NCBI GenBank assembly: GCA_903844635.1
Contig: CAIMUF010000038.1
Coordinates: 1 to 64,000, forward strand
Direction of reading: 5' to 3'
Length of the DNA stretch: 64,000 nt
Source: an uncultured Sulfuricurvum sp.
GTDB lineage: Bacteria > Campylobacterota > Campylobacteria > Campylobacterales > Sulfurimonadaceae
Shown: in pieces, positions 9,966-18,663 of the stretch
How the letters are laid out: each line of letters starts with the position of its first letter
How positions within the stretch are numbered: position 1 is the first letter of the stretch
The notes under the pieces: model-generated
Told to the model about the DNA's origin: nothing
What the model saw: the letters and a program-made list of their open reading frames with translations, nothing else
The model's database searches: none
Translations under genes and position numbers: made by a program

Positions 9966-11090
9966 GTGCTCCCCTACTCCACGCAAGCAATCGAAGAAGA
10001 TGATATAGCTGCTGTTGTAGCCGTATTACGAAGCTCTCATCTCACCCAAGGAGCAAAAGTCGAAGAGTTCGAGAATGCTCTTGCTGACTATGTCGGGGCA
10101 AAATATTGTGTCACCTTTAACTCTGCCACTTCTGCTTTACATGCAGCCTACAGTGTTTGTGGGATTACTGTAGGGGATGAAATCATCACAACCCCAATCA
10201 GTTTTGTAGCAACATCAAATATGGCGATTGCACTGGGAGCTAAACCCATCTTTTGTGATATAAAAATGGACGGAAATATAGATGAAAACCTCATCGAAGC
10301 ACTCATCACTCCTCACACAAAGGCTATAGTTCCTGTTGATTTCGCAGGAAAACCAGTAGTGATAGATGTCATCAAAGCAATTGCCAAAAAACACAATCTC
10401 TTAGTTATTGAGGATGCCTCTCATGCACTTGGAAGTGATATCAACCACCAAAAAATTGGTTCATTCGCTGATATGACAATATTTAGCTTTCACGCTATTA
10501 AGCCCATCACAACTGGAGAAGGCGGAGCTGTAGTTACCAATAATGAAGAGTTTGCCATTCAACTAAAACTCTTTCGTTCTCATGGTATCGTGAAAAAAAA
10601 TCTTTGGAATTCAGACATGGTGTGCTTGGGACACAATTACCGTCTTACAGAGTTTGCTGCAGCATTAGGGCTCTCACAGCTTCATAAGCTGGATCGTTTT
10701 ATCAACATACGAGAAACCATTGTCCGCTATTACGATGAACGCTTTGAGCATCATAAACTCTTTACCATCATTCACATCGATGCAAGTGAACAAAGTGCCC
10801 GCCATCTCTATGTCTTATTGCTTAATCCTGAGCTTCATTGCGTTAAAGAAGAAATTTTTACTGAACTCCAAACAAGAGGTCTGGGTGTGCAAGTACACTA
10901 TAAACCCATCTATCAAAACAGCTTTTATAAAGAACGTTTTGGCGAAATACGACTTCCCAATACCGAGCAGTTTTACCGTTCAGAACTTTCCATCCCCTGC
11001 CATCAAAAAATGACCATGGAAGATGCTGTATATGCAGCGGATATCATTCTGGAAGTGATTGAGAATGCCTACCGAGGATGTAGTTTCTAA
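9966..11090 (+). CDS. pseC: UDP-4-amino-4,6-dideoxy-N-acetyl-beta-L-altrosamine transaminase
   Basis: PseC is the PLP-dependent aminotransferase that makes UDP-4-amino-4,6-dideoxy-beta-L-AltNAc from the PseB product. The 374-residue DegT/DnrJ-family protein has TFNSATSALHAAY near residue 55, VIEDASHALGS near 150 and the PLP-lysine motif FSFHAIKPITTGEGG near 180. The start is GTG at 9966, two bases after the pseB stop. This fits translation coupled to pseB. Confidence 0.95.
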   Translation: MLPYSTQAIEEDDIAAVVAVLRSSHLTQGAKVEEFENALADYVGAKYCVTFNSATSALHAAYSVCGITVGDEIITTPISFVATSNMAIALGAKPIFCDIKMDGNIDENLIEALITPHTKAIVPVDFAGKPVVIDVIKAIAKKHNLLVIEDASHALGSDINHQKIGSFADMTIFSFHAIKPITTGEGGAVVTNNEEFAIQLKLFRSHGIVKKNLWNSDMVCLGHNYRLTEFAAALGLSQLHKLDRFINIRETIVRYYDERFEHHKLFTIIHIDASEQSARHLYVLLLNPELHCVKEEIFTELQTRGLGVQVHYKPIYQNSFYKERFGEIRLPNTEQFYRSELSIPCHQKMTMEDAVYAADIILEVIENAYRGCSF

Positions 11091-11779
11091 TGCGTGTTGC
11101 AATCATCCCAGCTCGTGGCGGAAGCAAACGAATACCTCGAAAAAACATCAAAATCTTTGCAGGTCTGCCGATAATCGCTCATAGTATCAAAGCTGCACAA
11201 GACTCCGAACTTTTTGATAGGATTATCGTTACTACCGATGATGATGAAATCGCAGACGTTGCACGCAGCTTTGGAGCCGAAATTCCTTTTATGCGCCCCA
11301 AAGAGCTTAGCGATGATCATACCGCTACTATCCCCGTCATTGCTCATGCCATCCAAGTACTCCAAGCAAACGGGGATGACATTGAGACGGCATGTTGCAT
11401 CTATGCCACCGCACCCTTTATCCGATCCGAAGATATTATACGTGCCTATCATGCTCTGATAACACACCACAAACAGTATGCATTTCCTGTTACTACGTTT
11501 CCTTTTCCAATATGGCGTGGAGTGAAACGGGATATCGAGGGAAATATTCAAATGTTTTGGCCCGAGCACTTCGCGACGCGTAGCCAAGACTTAGAGGAAG
11601 CCTACCACGATGTTGGGCAGTTTTATTGGGGAACACCAGATGCATGGTTAAGCGGACAGCCAATCTTTTCGGATGCGGCAACATCAATCGTGCTACCTCG
11701 TCATCTCGTGCAAGATATCGACACACCGGAAGATTGGTTCAGAGCTGAACTGATGCACAAAGCACTCTTTTCCTCATGA
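11090..11779 (+). CDS. pseF: Pseudaminic acid cytidylyltransferase
   Basis: PseF activates pseudaminic acid as CMP-Pse, the donor for flagellin glycosylation. This 229-residue protein has the nucleotidyltransferase loop IPARGGSKRIPRKN at residues 5-18. It also has IVTTDDDEIADVA and the late DIDTPEDW motif found in CMP-sialic-acid-synthetase relatives. It overlaps the pseC stop by one base (TAATG). Confidence 0.95.
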   Translation: MRVAIIPARGGSKRIPRKNIKIFAGLPIIAHSIKAAQDSELFDRIIVTTDDDEIADVARSFGAEIPFMRPKELSDDHTATIPVIAHAIQVLQANGDDIETACCIYATAPFIRSEDIIRAYHALITHHKQYAFPVTTFPFPIWRGVKRDIEGNIQMFWPEHFATRSQDLEEAYHDVGQFYWGTPDAWLSGQPIFSDAATSIVLPRHLVQDIDTPEDWFRAELMHKALFSS

Positions 11780-12645
11780 ATCTCCTCATCCGTGCCGATT
11801 CCTCCAGTCAAATCGGATTGGGACATATTATGCGTGATCTCGTACTCGCACAACAATATCCCCATGCCAATATCATCTTTGCTTGCCAAAATTTAGCCGG
11901 AAACATCATGAATAAGATCCCCTATGCTGCTCACGTACTAAAGTCCAATACACCCGAAGAATTGATTGAAGTGATTAAAGATAAAAACATTAGCCGCGTT
12001 ATTTTTGATCATTATGAAATCGATCATCTTTTTGAAAAAATGGTGAAAGAATCTACTGGAATCACGATTGTCTCTCTTGATGACACGTATCAAAAACATT
12101 GCTGCGACATCCTCATCAATCCCAATATCTATGCGGATGAAAAACGCTATCACCGTCTCGTTGATACCCGAACTATCCTGCGTTGCGGAAAAGAGTTTCT
12201 TCTTATCCGTGAAGAGTTCCAGATTGCTGCACAGAAGTCTAAACTCCCTACGAATGCTATTTTCGTCGCTATGGGAGGAAGTGACCCTCGCAATCTCTCG
12301 ATGGATATTATTACCGCACTTCCCGCAACGCATACTATTCACTTGATAACAACAACGGCAAATCCAAACCTTGATCAACTCCAGTCATATAGCTACAAGT
12401 ATCCTCACCTAAGATTACACATCAATACTCAAGATATGGCTAATCTAATGCACCAATGCGCGTTTGCCATTATCACGCCAAGCTCCATCGCCCACGAAGT
12501 GATGTTCATGAATCTCCCCTTTATCGCCATTCAAAGTGCGGATAATCAGAGTGAATTTGTCGCTTACATGGAGCGTGAACACCTCAATGTATTGCACCAT
12601 TTTGAAAAAAAATCCTTTTTAGCACTCTTGGAAAAACTTTTATGA
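11776..12645 (+). CDS. pseG: UDP-2,4-diacetamido-2,4,6-trideoxy-beta-L-altropyranose hydrolase
   Basis: PseG removes UDP from the diacetylated sugar to free 6-deoxy-AltdiNAc for PseI. The 289-residue GT-B-like protein starts LLIRADSSSQIGLGHIMRDL, which contains the catalytic-region GxGHxxR motif, and has VAMGGSDPRN near residue 175. Length is normal. It overlaps pseF by four bases (ATGA) and pseH by four bases, so the operon is tightly coupled. Confidence 0.94.
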   Translation: MNLLIRADSSSQIGLGHIMRDLVLAQQYPHANIIFACQNLAGNIMNKIPYAAHVLKSNTPEELIEVIKDKNISRVIFDHYEIDHLFEKMVKESTGITIVSLDDTYQKHCCDILINPNIYADEKRYHRLVDTRTILRCGKEFLLIREEFQIAAQKSKLPTNAIFVAMGGSDPRNLSMDIITALPATHTIHLITTTANPNLDQLQSYSYKYPHLRLHINTQDMANLMHQCAFAIITPSSIAHEVMFMNLPFIAIQSADNQSEFVAYMEREHLNVLHHFEKKSFLALLEKLL

Positions 12646-13127
12646 TCGAGCTCAAAAACTTCACAGAGCTCACAGCCGATGAGCGAACTATGGTGCTGGA
12701 GTGGCGCAATCATGAAAGCGTACGAAACCATATGTACACCACTGAGTTCATCACTCTAGAAAAACATAATACCTTTATCGATTCATTGAACCACTGCAAT
12801 GATAAAATCTATTTTGTGGTGATTAAAAATAGCGCTCCTATCGGTGTCGTCGATTTGGTCGACATTACAGACACCTCAGCATTTTTAGGACTCTACGCTA
12901 ACCCATTTAGCGATCGTAAGGGAATTGGACGGATCATACTGCGAGCACTGATACGATACGCCTATGAGACACTCCATCTTACAGCCCTTCATTTAGAGTG
13001 CTTTGAGGAGAACGATAAAGCTAAAGCTTTGTACCAAAAGTTCGATTTTATAGAAACCAAACGAACGTCAAAAAATAATAAACCAATCCTCTGTATGGAG
13101 CTTCATCGTGAACATCGGAACGCATAA
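12642..13127 (+). CDS. pseH: UDP-4-amino-4,6-dideoxy-N-acetyl-beta-L-altrosamine N-acetyltransferase
   Basis: PseH acetylates the 4-amino group made by PseC, using acetyl-CoA. The 161-residue GNAT-fold protein has the acetyl-CoA loop region GLYANPFSDRKGIGRIILR and the C-terminal ALYQKFDFIETKR typical of GNAT enzymes. It lies between pseG (4-base overlap) and pseI (20-base overlap), completing the six-step set. Confidence 0.93.
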   Translation: MIELKNFTELTADERTMVLEWRNHESVRNHMYTTEFITLEKHNTFIDSLNHCNDKIYFVVIKNSAPIGVVDLVDITDTSAFLGLYANPFSDRKGIGRIILRALIRYAYETLHLTALHLECFEENDKAKALYQKFDFIETKRTSKNNKPILCMELHREHRNA

Positions 13128-14142
13128 TCTGAATCAAAATGTTTTCATCATTGCCGAACTCTCCGCCAACCACAACGGCTCACTCGAAACGGCACTAAAA
13201 ACGATTACCGCTATGAAAGAATCAGGTGCCGATGCCATCAAGCTGCAGACCTACACTCCCGATACCATCACACTCGATTGCGACTCTGAATTGTTTACCA
13301 TCTCGCAAGGAACACTTTGGGATAAACGAAAGTTTTATGATTTATATGCAGAAGCGATGACTCCATGGGCATGGCATGAAGCTCTTTTTAATCATGCTAA
13401 AAGTCTAGGAATGCAGGCGTTTTCTTCTCCTTTTGATCCAAGTGCCGTAAATTATCTGGAAAGTCTTGACGTCCCTGCTTATAAAATCGCCAGTTTTGAG
13501 ATTACAGATATCCCTCTTATTGAATACACTGCCTCTAAGGGAAAACCCATCATCATCTCAACAGGGATCGCAACGTTAGAAGATATTAAAGAAGCACTGG
13601 ATGCTTGCCGCCGTGTCAATAATAATCAAATAACCTTACTCAAATGCACCTCTGCTTATCCTGCCGCATTAGAGGAAATGAATCTTCTCACTATCCCTGA
13701 TATGATAAAACTCTTTGGTGTTACAGTCGGATTAAGCGATCATACAATGAGTTTAAGTGCTCCTATCGCAGCGGTTGCACTTGGTGCTCGTGTCATTGAA
13801 AAACATTTTATTTTGAACCGGGACATGGGTGGAGCAGACAGCGCTTTTAGTCTCGCACCAACCGAATTTAGAACCATGGTGGATGCAGTGCGCGATACCG
13901 AAAAACTCATGGGAAAAGTGACCTACGACCTCTCCCCCAAAAGTCTCAAATCCAGAGAGTTTTCTCGCAGTCTTTTCATCGCAGAGGATGTCAAGGCGGG
14001 AGATGTTTTAACCTCAAAAAATGTCCGATCCGTTCGCCCAGGATTTGGGATGGCACCGAAATACCTTCCTGAAATTTTAGGAAAACATTTTATATCAGAC
14101 AGTTTCAAAGGAACACCACTAACATGGGACTTACTGATATGA
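13108..14142 (+). CDS. pseI: Pseudaminic acid synthase
   Basis: PseI condenses phosphoenolpyruvate with 6-deoxy-AltdiNAc to make pseudaminic acid. The 344-residue protein is a NeuB homologue. It begins with IIAELSANHNGSLETALK, has YKIASFEI and IISTGIATLEDI in the TIM barrel, GLSDHTMSLSAPIAAVALGA near 210-230, and a C-terminal SAF antifreeze-like domain (residues about 285-344). It starts with GTG inside pseH. It is the last gene of the pse operon. Confidence 0.95.
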   Translation: MNIGTHNLNQNVFIIAELSANHNGSLETALKTITAMKESGADAIKLQTYTPDTITLDCDSELFTISQGTLWDKRKFYDLYAEAMTPWAWHEALFNHAKSLGMQAFSSPFDPSAVNYLESLDVPAYKIASFEITDIPLIEYTASKGKPIIISTGIATLEDIKEALDACRRVNNNQITLLKCTSAYPAALEEMNLLTIPDMIKLFGVTVGLSDHTMSLSAPIAAVALGARVIEKHFILNRDMGGADSAFSLAPTEFRTMVDAVRDTEKLMGKVTYDLSPKSLKSREFSRSLFIAEDVKAGDVLTSKNVRSVRPGFGMAPKYLPEILGKHFISDSFKGTPLTWDLLI

Positions 14143-14217
14143 CATTCCAATAAAATTCAAACAGGAATATTTTTTGCTTAGTACCTATTATAACACTATT
14201 TCAGAAAGTGGGTAGCA

Positions 14218-16227
14218 ATGTCTATATATTTATCTCGCGATATTTTTTTAGTTCCTAATAAAAGTAACCTACAACAATTGGAAGAGAGTATTGAACGTAT
14301 TCAAACGTCATCAGAATTGCATCAAATGGTTGATTTTTTTCAAAACAATCTTACATGTGAAAACATTCTTTCTTTAAGTGAATACAGTAATATTTTAACA
14401 AATATTGGAAATTTGATACAACGAAAAGTGAACCAAATTTTATTATCTTGTGGAGCAATTCCAGAGCCAAATTACATATATCTATATCCACTTTTTTCAA
14501 AAATATCGATTAATGAATATCAAAACATATCTTCTACCATATTATTTTTAACTCAACACTACACAACTCTTATAAATAAATCTGATTACGAAGCGATTGT
14601 AATCAAAAATACTATTTTTGCCCTTCAAATTATAAATGGCAATGCCAACAATGGACTTAAATATTTTGTTGAACAAACAATACGTGAGCATATACATCAA
14701 AGCTTTGTGAATGAAAATGAGTGGCAAATTGCATTAACATTTTTTGAAAATACAAAAATTAATTTTGATACCTTTTACCCTATATTAAATTCAATTTTTG
14801 ACCTTCCAAAAATGTTATCATTTAGTATGGAAGAACGAAGATCAATCTTGAACTGGACACTTCACGTATTATGGAATATTCCATCTTTTTACAATAATCC
14901 AAGTTGGTCGCTTTTTTATGAGAAATGGAAAATTCTGTTATATGCACTTATCGAACTTGAAGCAATCGATGAAGTAATGTATGTTCAATTTTTCATTTAT
15001 CATATTATGGGAAATTCATTTCAGACTCATGGCGAGTGGGAAAACTTTATGGATGAAATTAGTCAACCATGCAGTAAAATGTACAAAAATTGGGCTACAA
15101 AAAACCATCTTAAAACTCCACAACCAAAAATTATTCAAGATAAAATAAAAATTGCTTTTATATTTGACCGTATTGTTAAAAACGCCCCCTTTATAGTTAA
15201 TTATTCTCTCCTAAAAATTCTTCAAAAAAACCAATATTTTACAAATAATTACGAAATATGTATCTATAATATGGATTATTTTGAAAAAAGTGAAAGTGAT
15301 AAAAATGCTATTCAAATGCTTCTTGATATCGGTTTAGATATTATCGCTATCCCCTCCATACTTAAAGAAGAATATTATTATCATTCACATCTAAAAAAAG
15401 CTCTTTTTATTCGAGAGCAAATAATTAATGCAGGAACAGACATTCTTCTTATGCCTGTTGCTGGGTATGATATCAGTGATTTTTTAATATCTACTCGAGT
15501 TGCACCTAAGCAAATTTTTTGGAGTCATGGCAATGGTACATGGACCAATGAAGAGATTGATATGAGAATCACCCACTGTACTCTTCCTCAAAAGTTTCAT
15601 GTCTTTAGCGTTCCTTTTGATTCTGTTTTTTTAAATCCCGAGATCCCTCAAGAACTTATCATTAATGAACGTTCAAAATATCCAAAAGATGCATTTATAC
15701 TCGGAACGATAGGAAGGCTTGTTAAGCTAGATAGTGACGAATATCTCGAAAGTATTGCTAAAATAATGCATGCAAACCCTCACACTATTTACATAGCAGG
15801 AGGAGCGGGGAATACAGATGCTATCTTGAAAAAACTCGAAGCTCTCGGAATCCAAGAAAGATGGTATTTTCCTGGACTTATCGACGCACACATTTATGGG
15901 CATATTATTGAACTTTTTTGTGATTCTTGGCCGCATACGGCAGGAAACTCCAGAGTGGAGTACATGAGCAAAGGATATGGCGTAGTAATTTTTCCAGAAT
16001 TTTCACGTCAAACAGCCAAAAGTTGGGATATGAAATTTATGCTAGAAAATTATGAATCAATTGAGAATGCTTACTTCGTAGCCCCATTGTCTCAACAAAA
16101 CTACATCGAGAACGCATCTGCACTTATCAACAATCCTGATCTTTTACGCTCATTTTCTTATCTGCAAAAGCGTGCAACTGACAACATACCACTTGATTTT
16201 GATTTTGAAACACTTTTTTCATTATAA
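14218..16227 (+). CDS. Large GT-B glycosyltransferase-like protein, specificity unknown
   Basis: This 669-residue protein has an all-helical, Asn/Ile-rich N-terminal half (1-300). The C-terminal half looks like a two-Rossmann GT-B fold: KIAFIFDRIVKNAPFIVNYS near 310, WSHGNGTWTNEEID near 435, ILGTIGRLVKLDSDEYLESI near 500, YIAGGAG near 525 and AGNSRVEYMSKG near 580. The late segments resemble nucleotide-sugar binding sites of GT41/HMW1C-like and GT4-like transferases, but the family is not certain. It lies between pseI and a hairpin at 16243, so flagellin or glycan transfer is likely. Base composition is more AT-rich than the pse genes. Confidence 0.65.
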   Translation: MSIYLSRDIFLVPNKSNLQQLEESIERIQTSSELHQMVDFFQNNLTCENILSLSEYSNILTNIGNLIQRKVNQILLSCGAIPEPNYIYLYPLFSKISINEYQNISSTILFLTQHYTTLINKSDYEAIVIKNTIFALQIINGNANNGLKYFVEQTIREHIHQSFVNENEWQIALTFFENTKINFDTFYPILNSIFDLPKMLSFSMEERRSILNWTLHVLWNIPSFYNNPSWSLFYEKWKILLYALIELEAIDEVMYVQFFIYHIMGNSFQTHGEWENFMDEISQPCSKMYKNWATKNHLKTPQPKIIQDKIKIAFIFDRIVKNAPFIVNYSLLKILQKNQYFTNNYEICIYNMDYFEKSESDKNAIQMLLDIGLDIIAIPSILKEEYYYHSHLKKALFIREQIINAGTDILLMPVAGYDISDFLISTRVAPKQIFWSHGNGTWTNEEIDMRITHCTLPQKFHVFSVPFDSVFLNPEIPQELIINERSKYPKDAFILGTIGRLVKLDSDEYLESIAKIMHANPHTIYIAGGAGNTDAILKKLEALGIQERWYFPGLIDAHIYGHIIELFCDSWPHTAGNSRVEYMSKGYGVVIFPEFSRQTAKSWDMKFMLENYESIENAYFVAPLSQQNYIENASALINNPDLLRSFSYLQKRATDNIPLDFDFETLFSL

Positions 16228-16469
16228 GAACCAATCTATATCTTCACTCTTTGTCTATTAAAAATAAAGAGTGAAATCCTATACTCAAGTTTTTCTTAAT
16301 TATGTCGATAGTAATGTATATTTTGTGATGATTCGTTAATTAGTTTTAAAAAAATGAGATTATAAAGATGTTATCAATAAGTATTATAAAATAATAATTG
16401 GATTTATTGACTTTCTTCTTACAGCTTAGGATCTAAAGTGCCTATAAAAAATTGCCGAGGTTCAAGAGT
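16228..16469. other. Non-coding region between the two halves of the glycosylation island
   Basis: About 240 bases, very AT-rich, with no credible gene. It holds the hairpin listed at 16243-16275. Near its end there are AT-rich -10-like words (ATTATAAAG near 16360, TATAAAAT near 16385) that could start the following long operon. No sigma54 or sigma28 match was found. Confidence 0.5.
16243..16275 (+). terminator. Hairpin after the large glycosyltransferase gene
   Basis: TTCACTCTTT (16243-16252) and AAAGAGTGAA (16266-16275) form a perfect 10-bp stem with a 13-base A/T loop, 16 bases after the stop codon. This probably ends the pse-side transcript, although no T tract follows directly. Confidence 0.55.
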
Positions 16470-17504
16470 ATGGAAAAAAATAAAATTCTTCATGTAATGA
16501 CCTTAGATAAATTTCTACCCCCTTTCATTGACTTTATTGACGAGCATTTTGGACGAGAGAATCATCATTATGTTTTTATAAATAACAAAGAATTTCAGTA
16601 TGGATTGACAACCGAGTATAATGTAGAGTTTTTAAATACAGATGATGAAATTTTTATAACTCTTTTAGAATATATGAAAAGAGCTGAAAAAATCATACTT
16701 CATGGGTTGTGGAGAGACAGAGTAAATAGCTTGCTTTATTTTAATCAAAAACTCTTGAAAAAATGTTACTGGGTCATGTGGGGTGGAGATTTTTATTTCC
16801 CTAAAACGCAAAGCTGGGCTAAGAAACAAATTATCAAAAAAATGGGATATTTAGTAACTGGAAATAGAGGAGATTATAAACTAGCAAAAAAATGGTATAA
16901 AGCAAAAGGAAAGCAAATTGATAGCTTCATCTACCCGAGTAACCTCTACAAAAAATACGATCAACAATCAAAAAAGCATGAGACCATCAATATTCAAGTT
17001 GGTAATTCAGCAGACCCTACAAATAATCATTTAGAAGCTTTTACAAAACTAATCAGATACAAAGATGAAGATATCAAGATATACACTCCATTATCATATG
17101 GAAATAAAGAATATGCAAATGAAATAATATTTAAAGGCAACGAGCTTTTTGGTGAAAAATTTATACCACTTACCGAGTTTATCTCTTTTGAAAAGTATAT
17201 AGAACTTTTAAGTGAGATTGATATCGCTATTTTTTTGCACAACAGGCAGCAAGCTATGGGTAATACTATTACACTACTTGGGCTAGGTAAAAAAGTATAT
17301 ATGAGAAATGATGTTACTACTTGGAAGCTTTTTAATGATATTGGTGTAAAAATTTTTGACCAAAATGATATCAACTTGTCCCAACTTGCTGAAGAAGAGG
17401 CAAAATCAAATATAGAAAAAATAAAAAAACATTATTCCAAAAATATTTTGATAAAAAGTTTAGAACAATTACTCCTAAAAACACGAAAAGGTAAAATCAA
17501 ATGA
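16470..17504 (+). CDS. WecF-like 4-acetamido-4,6-dideoxygalactose (Fuc4NAc) transferase
   Basis: This 344-residue protein resembles the TDP-Fuc4NAc:lipid II transferase family (Glyco_transf_56). It has KILHVMTLDKFLPPFIDFI at the start, CYWVMWGGDFYFPK near 100, the typical VGNSADPTNNHLEAF near 180, and LLGLGKKVYMRND near 275. In enterobacterial common antigen synthesis this enzyme adds Fuc4NAc to a lipid-linked sugar. A TTG extension to 16452 exists. The ATG at 16470 gives the family N-terminus and has GAGG upstream. Together with the WecE homologue at 22366 it points to a 4-amino-4,6-dideoxy sugar. Confidence 0.85.
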   Translation: MEKNKILHVMTLDKFLPPFIDFIDEHFGRENHHYVFINNKEFQYGLTTEYNVEFLNTDDEIFITLLEYMKRAEKIILHGLWRDRVNSLLYFNQKLLKKCYWVMWGGDFYFPKTQSWAKKQIIKKMGYLVTGNRGDYKLAKKWYKAKGKQIDSFIYPSNLYKKYDQQSKKHETINIQVGNSADPTNNHLEAFTKLIRYKDEDIKIYTPLSYGNKEYANEIIFKGNELFGEKFIPLTEFISFEKYIELLSEIDIAIFLHNRQQAMGNTITLLGLGKKVYMRNDVTTWKLFNDIGVKIFDQNDINLSQLAEEEAKSNIEKIKKHYSKNILIKSLEQLLLKTRKGKIK

Positions 17505-18628
17505 TTAAAAAAATGAATATTGTTACAAAACTACATCAGGACTTTGTAATCAATAAAATATCTTCAACAAATTGGAAAGAAGGGACAGATGGTCCTTTAA
17601 TTGTTGAACTAGATACCACAGAGGCTTGCGATATGGCTTGCCCTGGCTGTGTTAGTGAAGAGATCATGGAAGCTGGCCGTAAGTTTTCGTCTGAGAGATT
17701 AATGGAAATTGCACAAGAGTTCAAAGATATAGGGGTAAAGGGTGTCGTTTTAATTGGGGGAGGAGAGCCTTTGGCACACCCAATAATTGGAGACTTCATG
17801 GAGTTTCTCGGTAAAAATGACATATCAATTGGCATCACAACAAATGGAAGTTTTTTACATAAATATATGGACATAATTGCGAAGTATTCGACTTGGACAA
17901 GAATATCTATGGATGCTGCTACTGATGGTATGTTTGAGAAGCTTAGGCCAACAAAAGGTGGTGGGTCAAAGTTTAATTTAATTATCGAAAATATGAAAAA
18001 ATTGGCAAAAATCAAAAAAGGAAAATTAGGATTTTCTTTTTTGATAAGAACTGAAGTTGAAGGTTCAAACATACCATCAAATATACATGAAATTTATGAT
18101 GCAGCATTCTTAGCAAGAGAAATAGGATGTGATTATTTTGAAATAAAACCAAGTTATCAATACAAAAACAATGCCGTTCATAGTCTAGTAAAACATACAC
18201 CAGAAAAAATGAAGGAAGCAAAAGAAGAGATTTCTAGATTAAGTGAGTTGGTAACAAATAACTTCTCTATTATAAAAGCAATAACGCTAGATGCATCTCT
18301 AGAGGGGGCACAAGAGGCGCAACCCAAGTCTTATACTTCATGTCCAGCGACAGAACTTAGAACATTAATCACACCTTCTGGTGTCTATGTATGTCCATAC
18401 TGGAGAGGTAAAGAGCAATTTCGTGTAGGAAATCTTATGGATACATCTTTAAAAAACATGTGGCAATCTACAACCCGTAAAAAAATTCAGGATTGGTTAG
18501 ACCCAAGTAAGCACTGCACTTTCCATTGTCTAAGACATGAAACTAATTTAGAAATACTCAAAATGGTAGAGGATATCAACAATGGTAATGAAATTGAAGT
18601 CTTTCCCGAGTTTGATCGATTTATATAA
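17501..18628 (+). CDS. Radical SAM protein with SPASM-like C-terminus
   Basis: This 375-residue protein has the radical SAM cluster motif in TTEACDMACPGCVSEE (C-x3-C-x2-C, near residues 43-50), followed by the GGGEPLAHP SAM-binding motif near 88. The C-terminal third carries further cysteines (SCPATELR, VYVCPYWRG, KHCTFHCLRHE), as in SPASM domains with auxiliary iron-sulfur clusters. Substrate unknown. It overlaps the WecF-like gene by four bases and is followed by aldehyde dehydrogenase and ATP-grasp genes, so a sugar or acyl-group modification is inferred. Peptide maturation is the main alternative, but no precursor peptide was seen. Confidence 0.85.
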   Translation: MIKKMNIVTKLHQDFVINKISSTNWKEGTDGPLIVELDTTEACDMACPGCVSEEIMEAGRKFSSERLMEIAQEFKDIGVKGVVLIGGGEPLAHPIIGDFMEFLGKNDISIGITTNGSFLHKYMDIIAKYSTWTRISMDAATDGMFEKLRPTKGGGSKFNLIIENMKKLAKIKKGKLGFSFLIRTEVEGSNIPSNIHEIYDAAFLAREIGCDYFEIKPSYQYKNNAVHSLVKHTPEKMKEAKEEISRLSELVTNNFSIIKAITLDASLEGAQEAQPKSYTSCPATELRTLITPSGVYVCPYWRGKEQFRVGNLMDTSLKNMWQSTTRKKIQDWLDPSKHCTFHCLRHETNLEILKMVEDINNGNEIEVFPEFDRFI

Positions 18629-18663
18629 ATAGCCAAAAAAAGATTATACACCAAAGGATAGTA

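Noticed and set aside
11087-11587. 166-codon minus-strand frame opposite pseF
   Set aside because: It lies wholly within pseF, which carries all family motifs, and has no independent support.
14164-14178. sigma54 promoter before the large glycosyltransferase gene
   Set aside because: GG and GC are ten bases apart, but the -24 element (AGGAAT) is poor and the region is A/T-rich, so a chance match is likely.
17536-18072. 178-codon minus-strand frame opposite the radical SAM gene
   Set aside because: Shadow of a well-supported coding frame, with no start signal or recognised domain.
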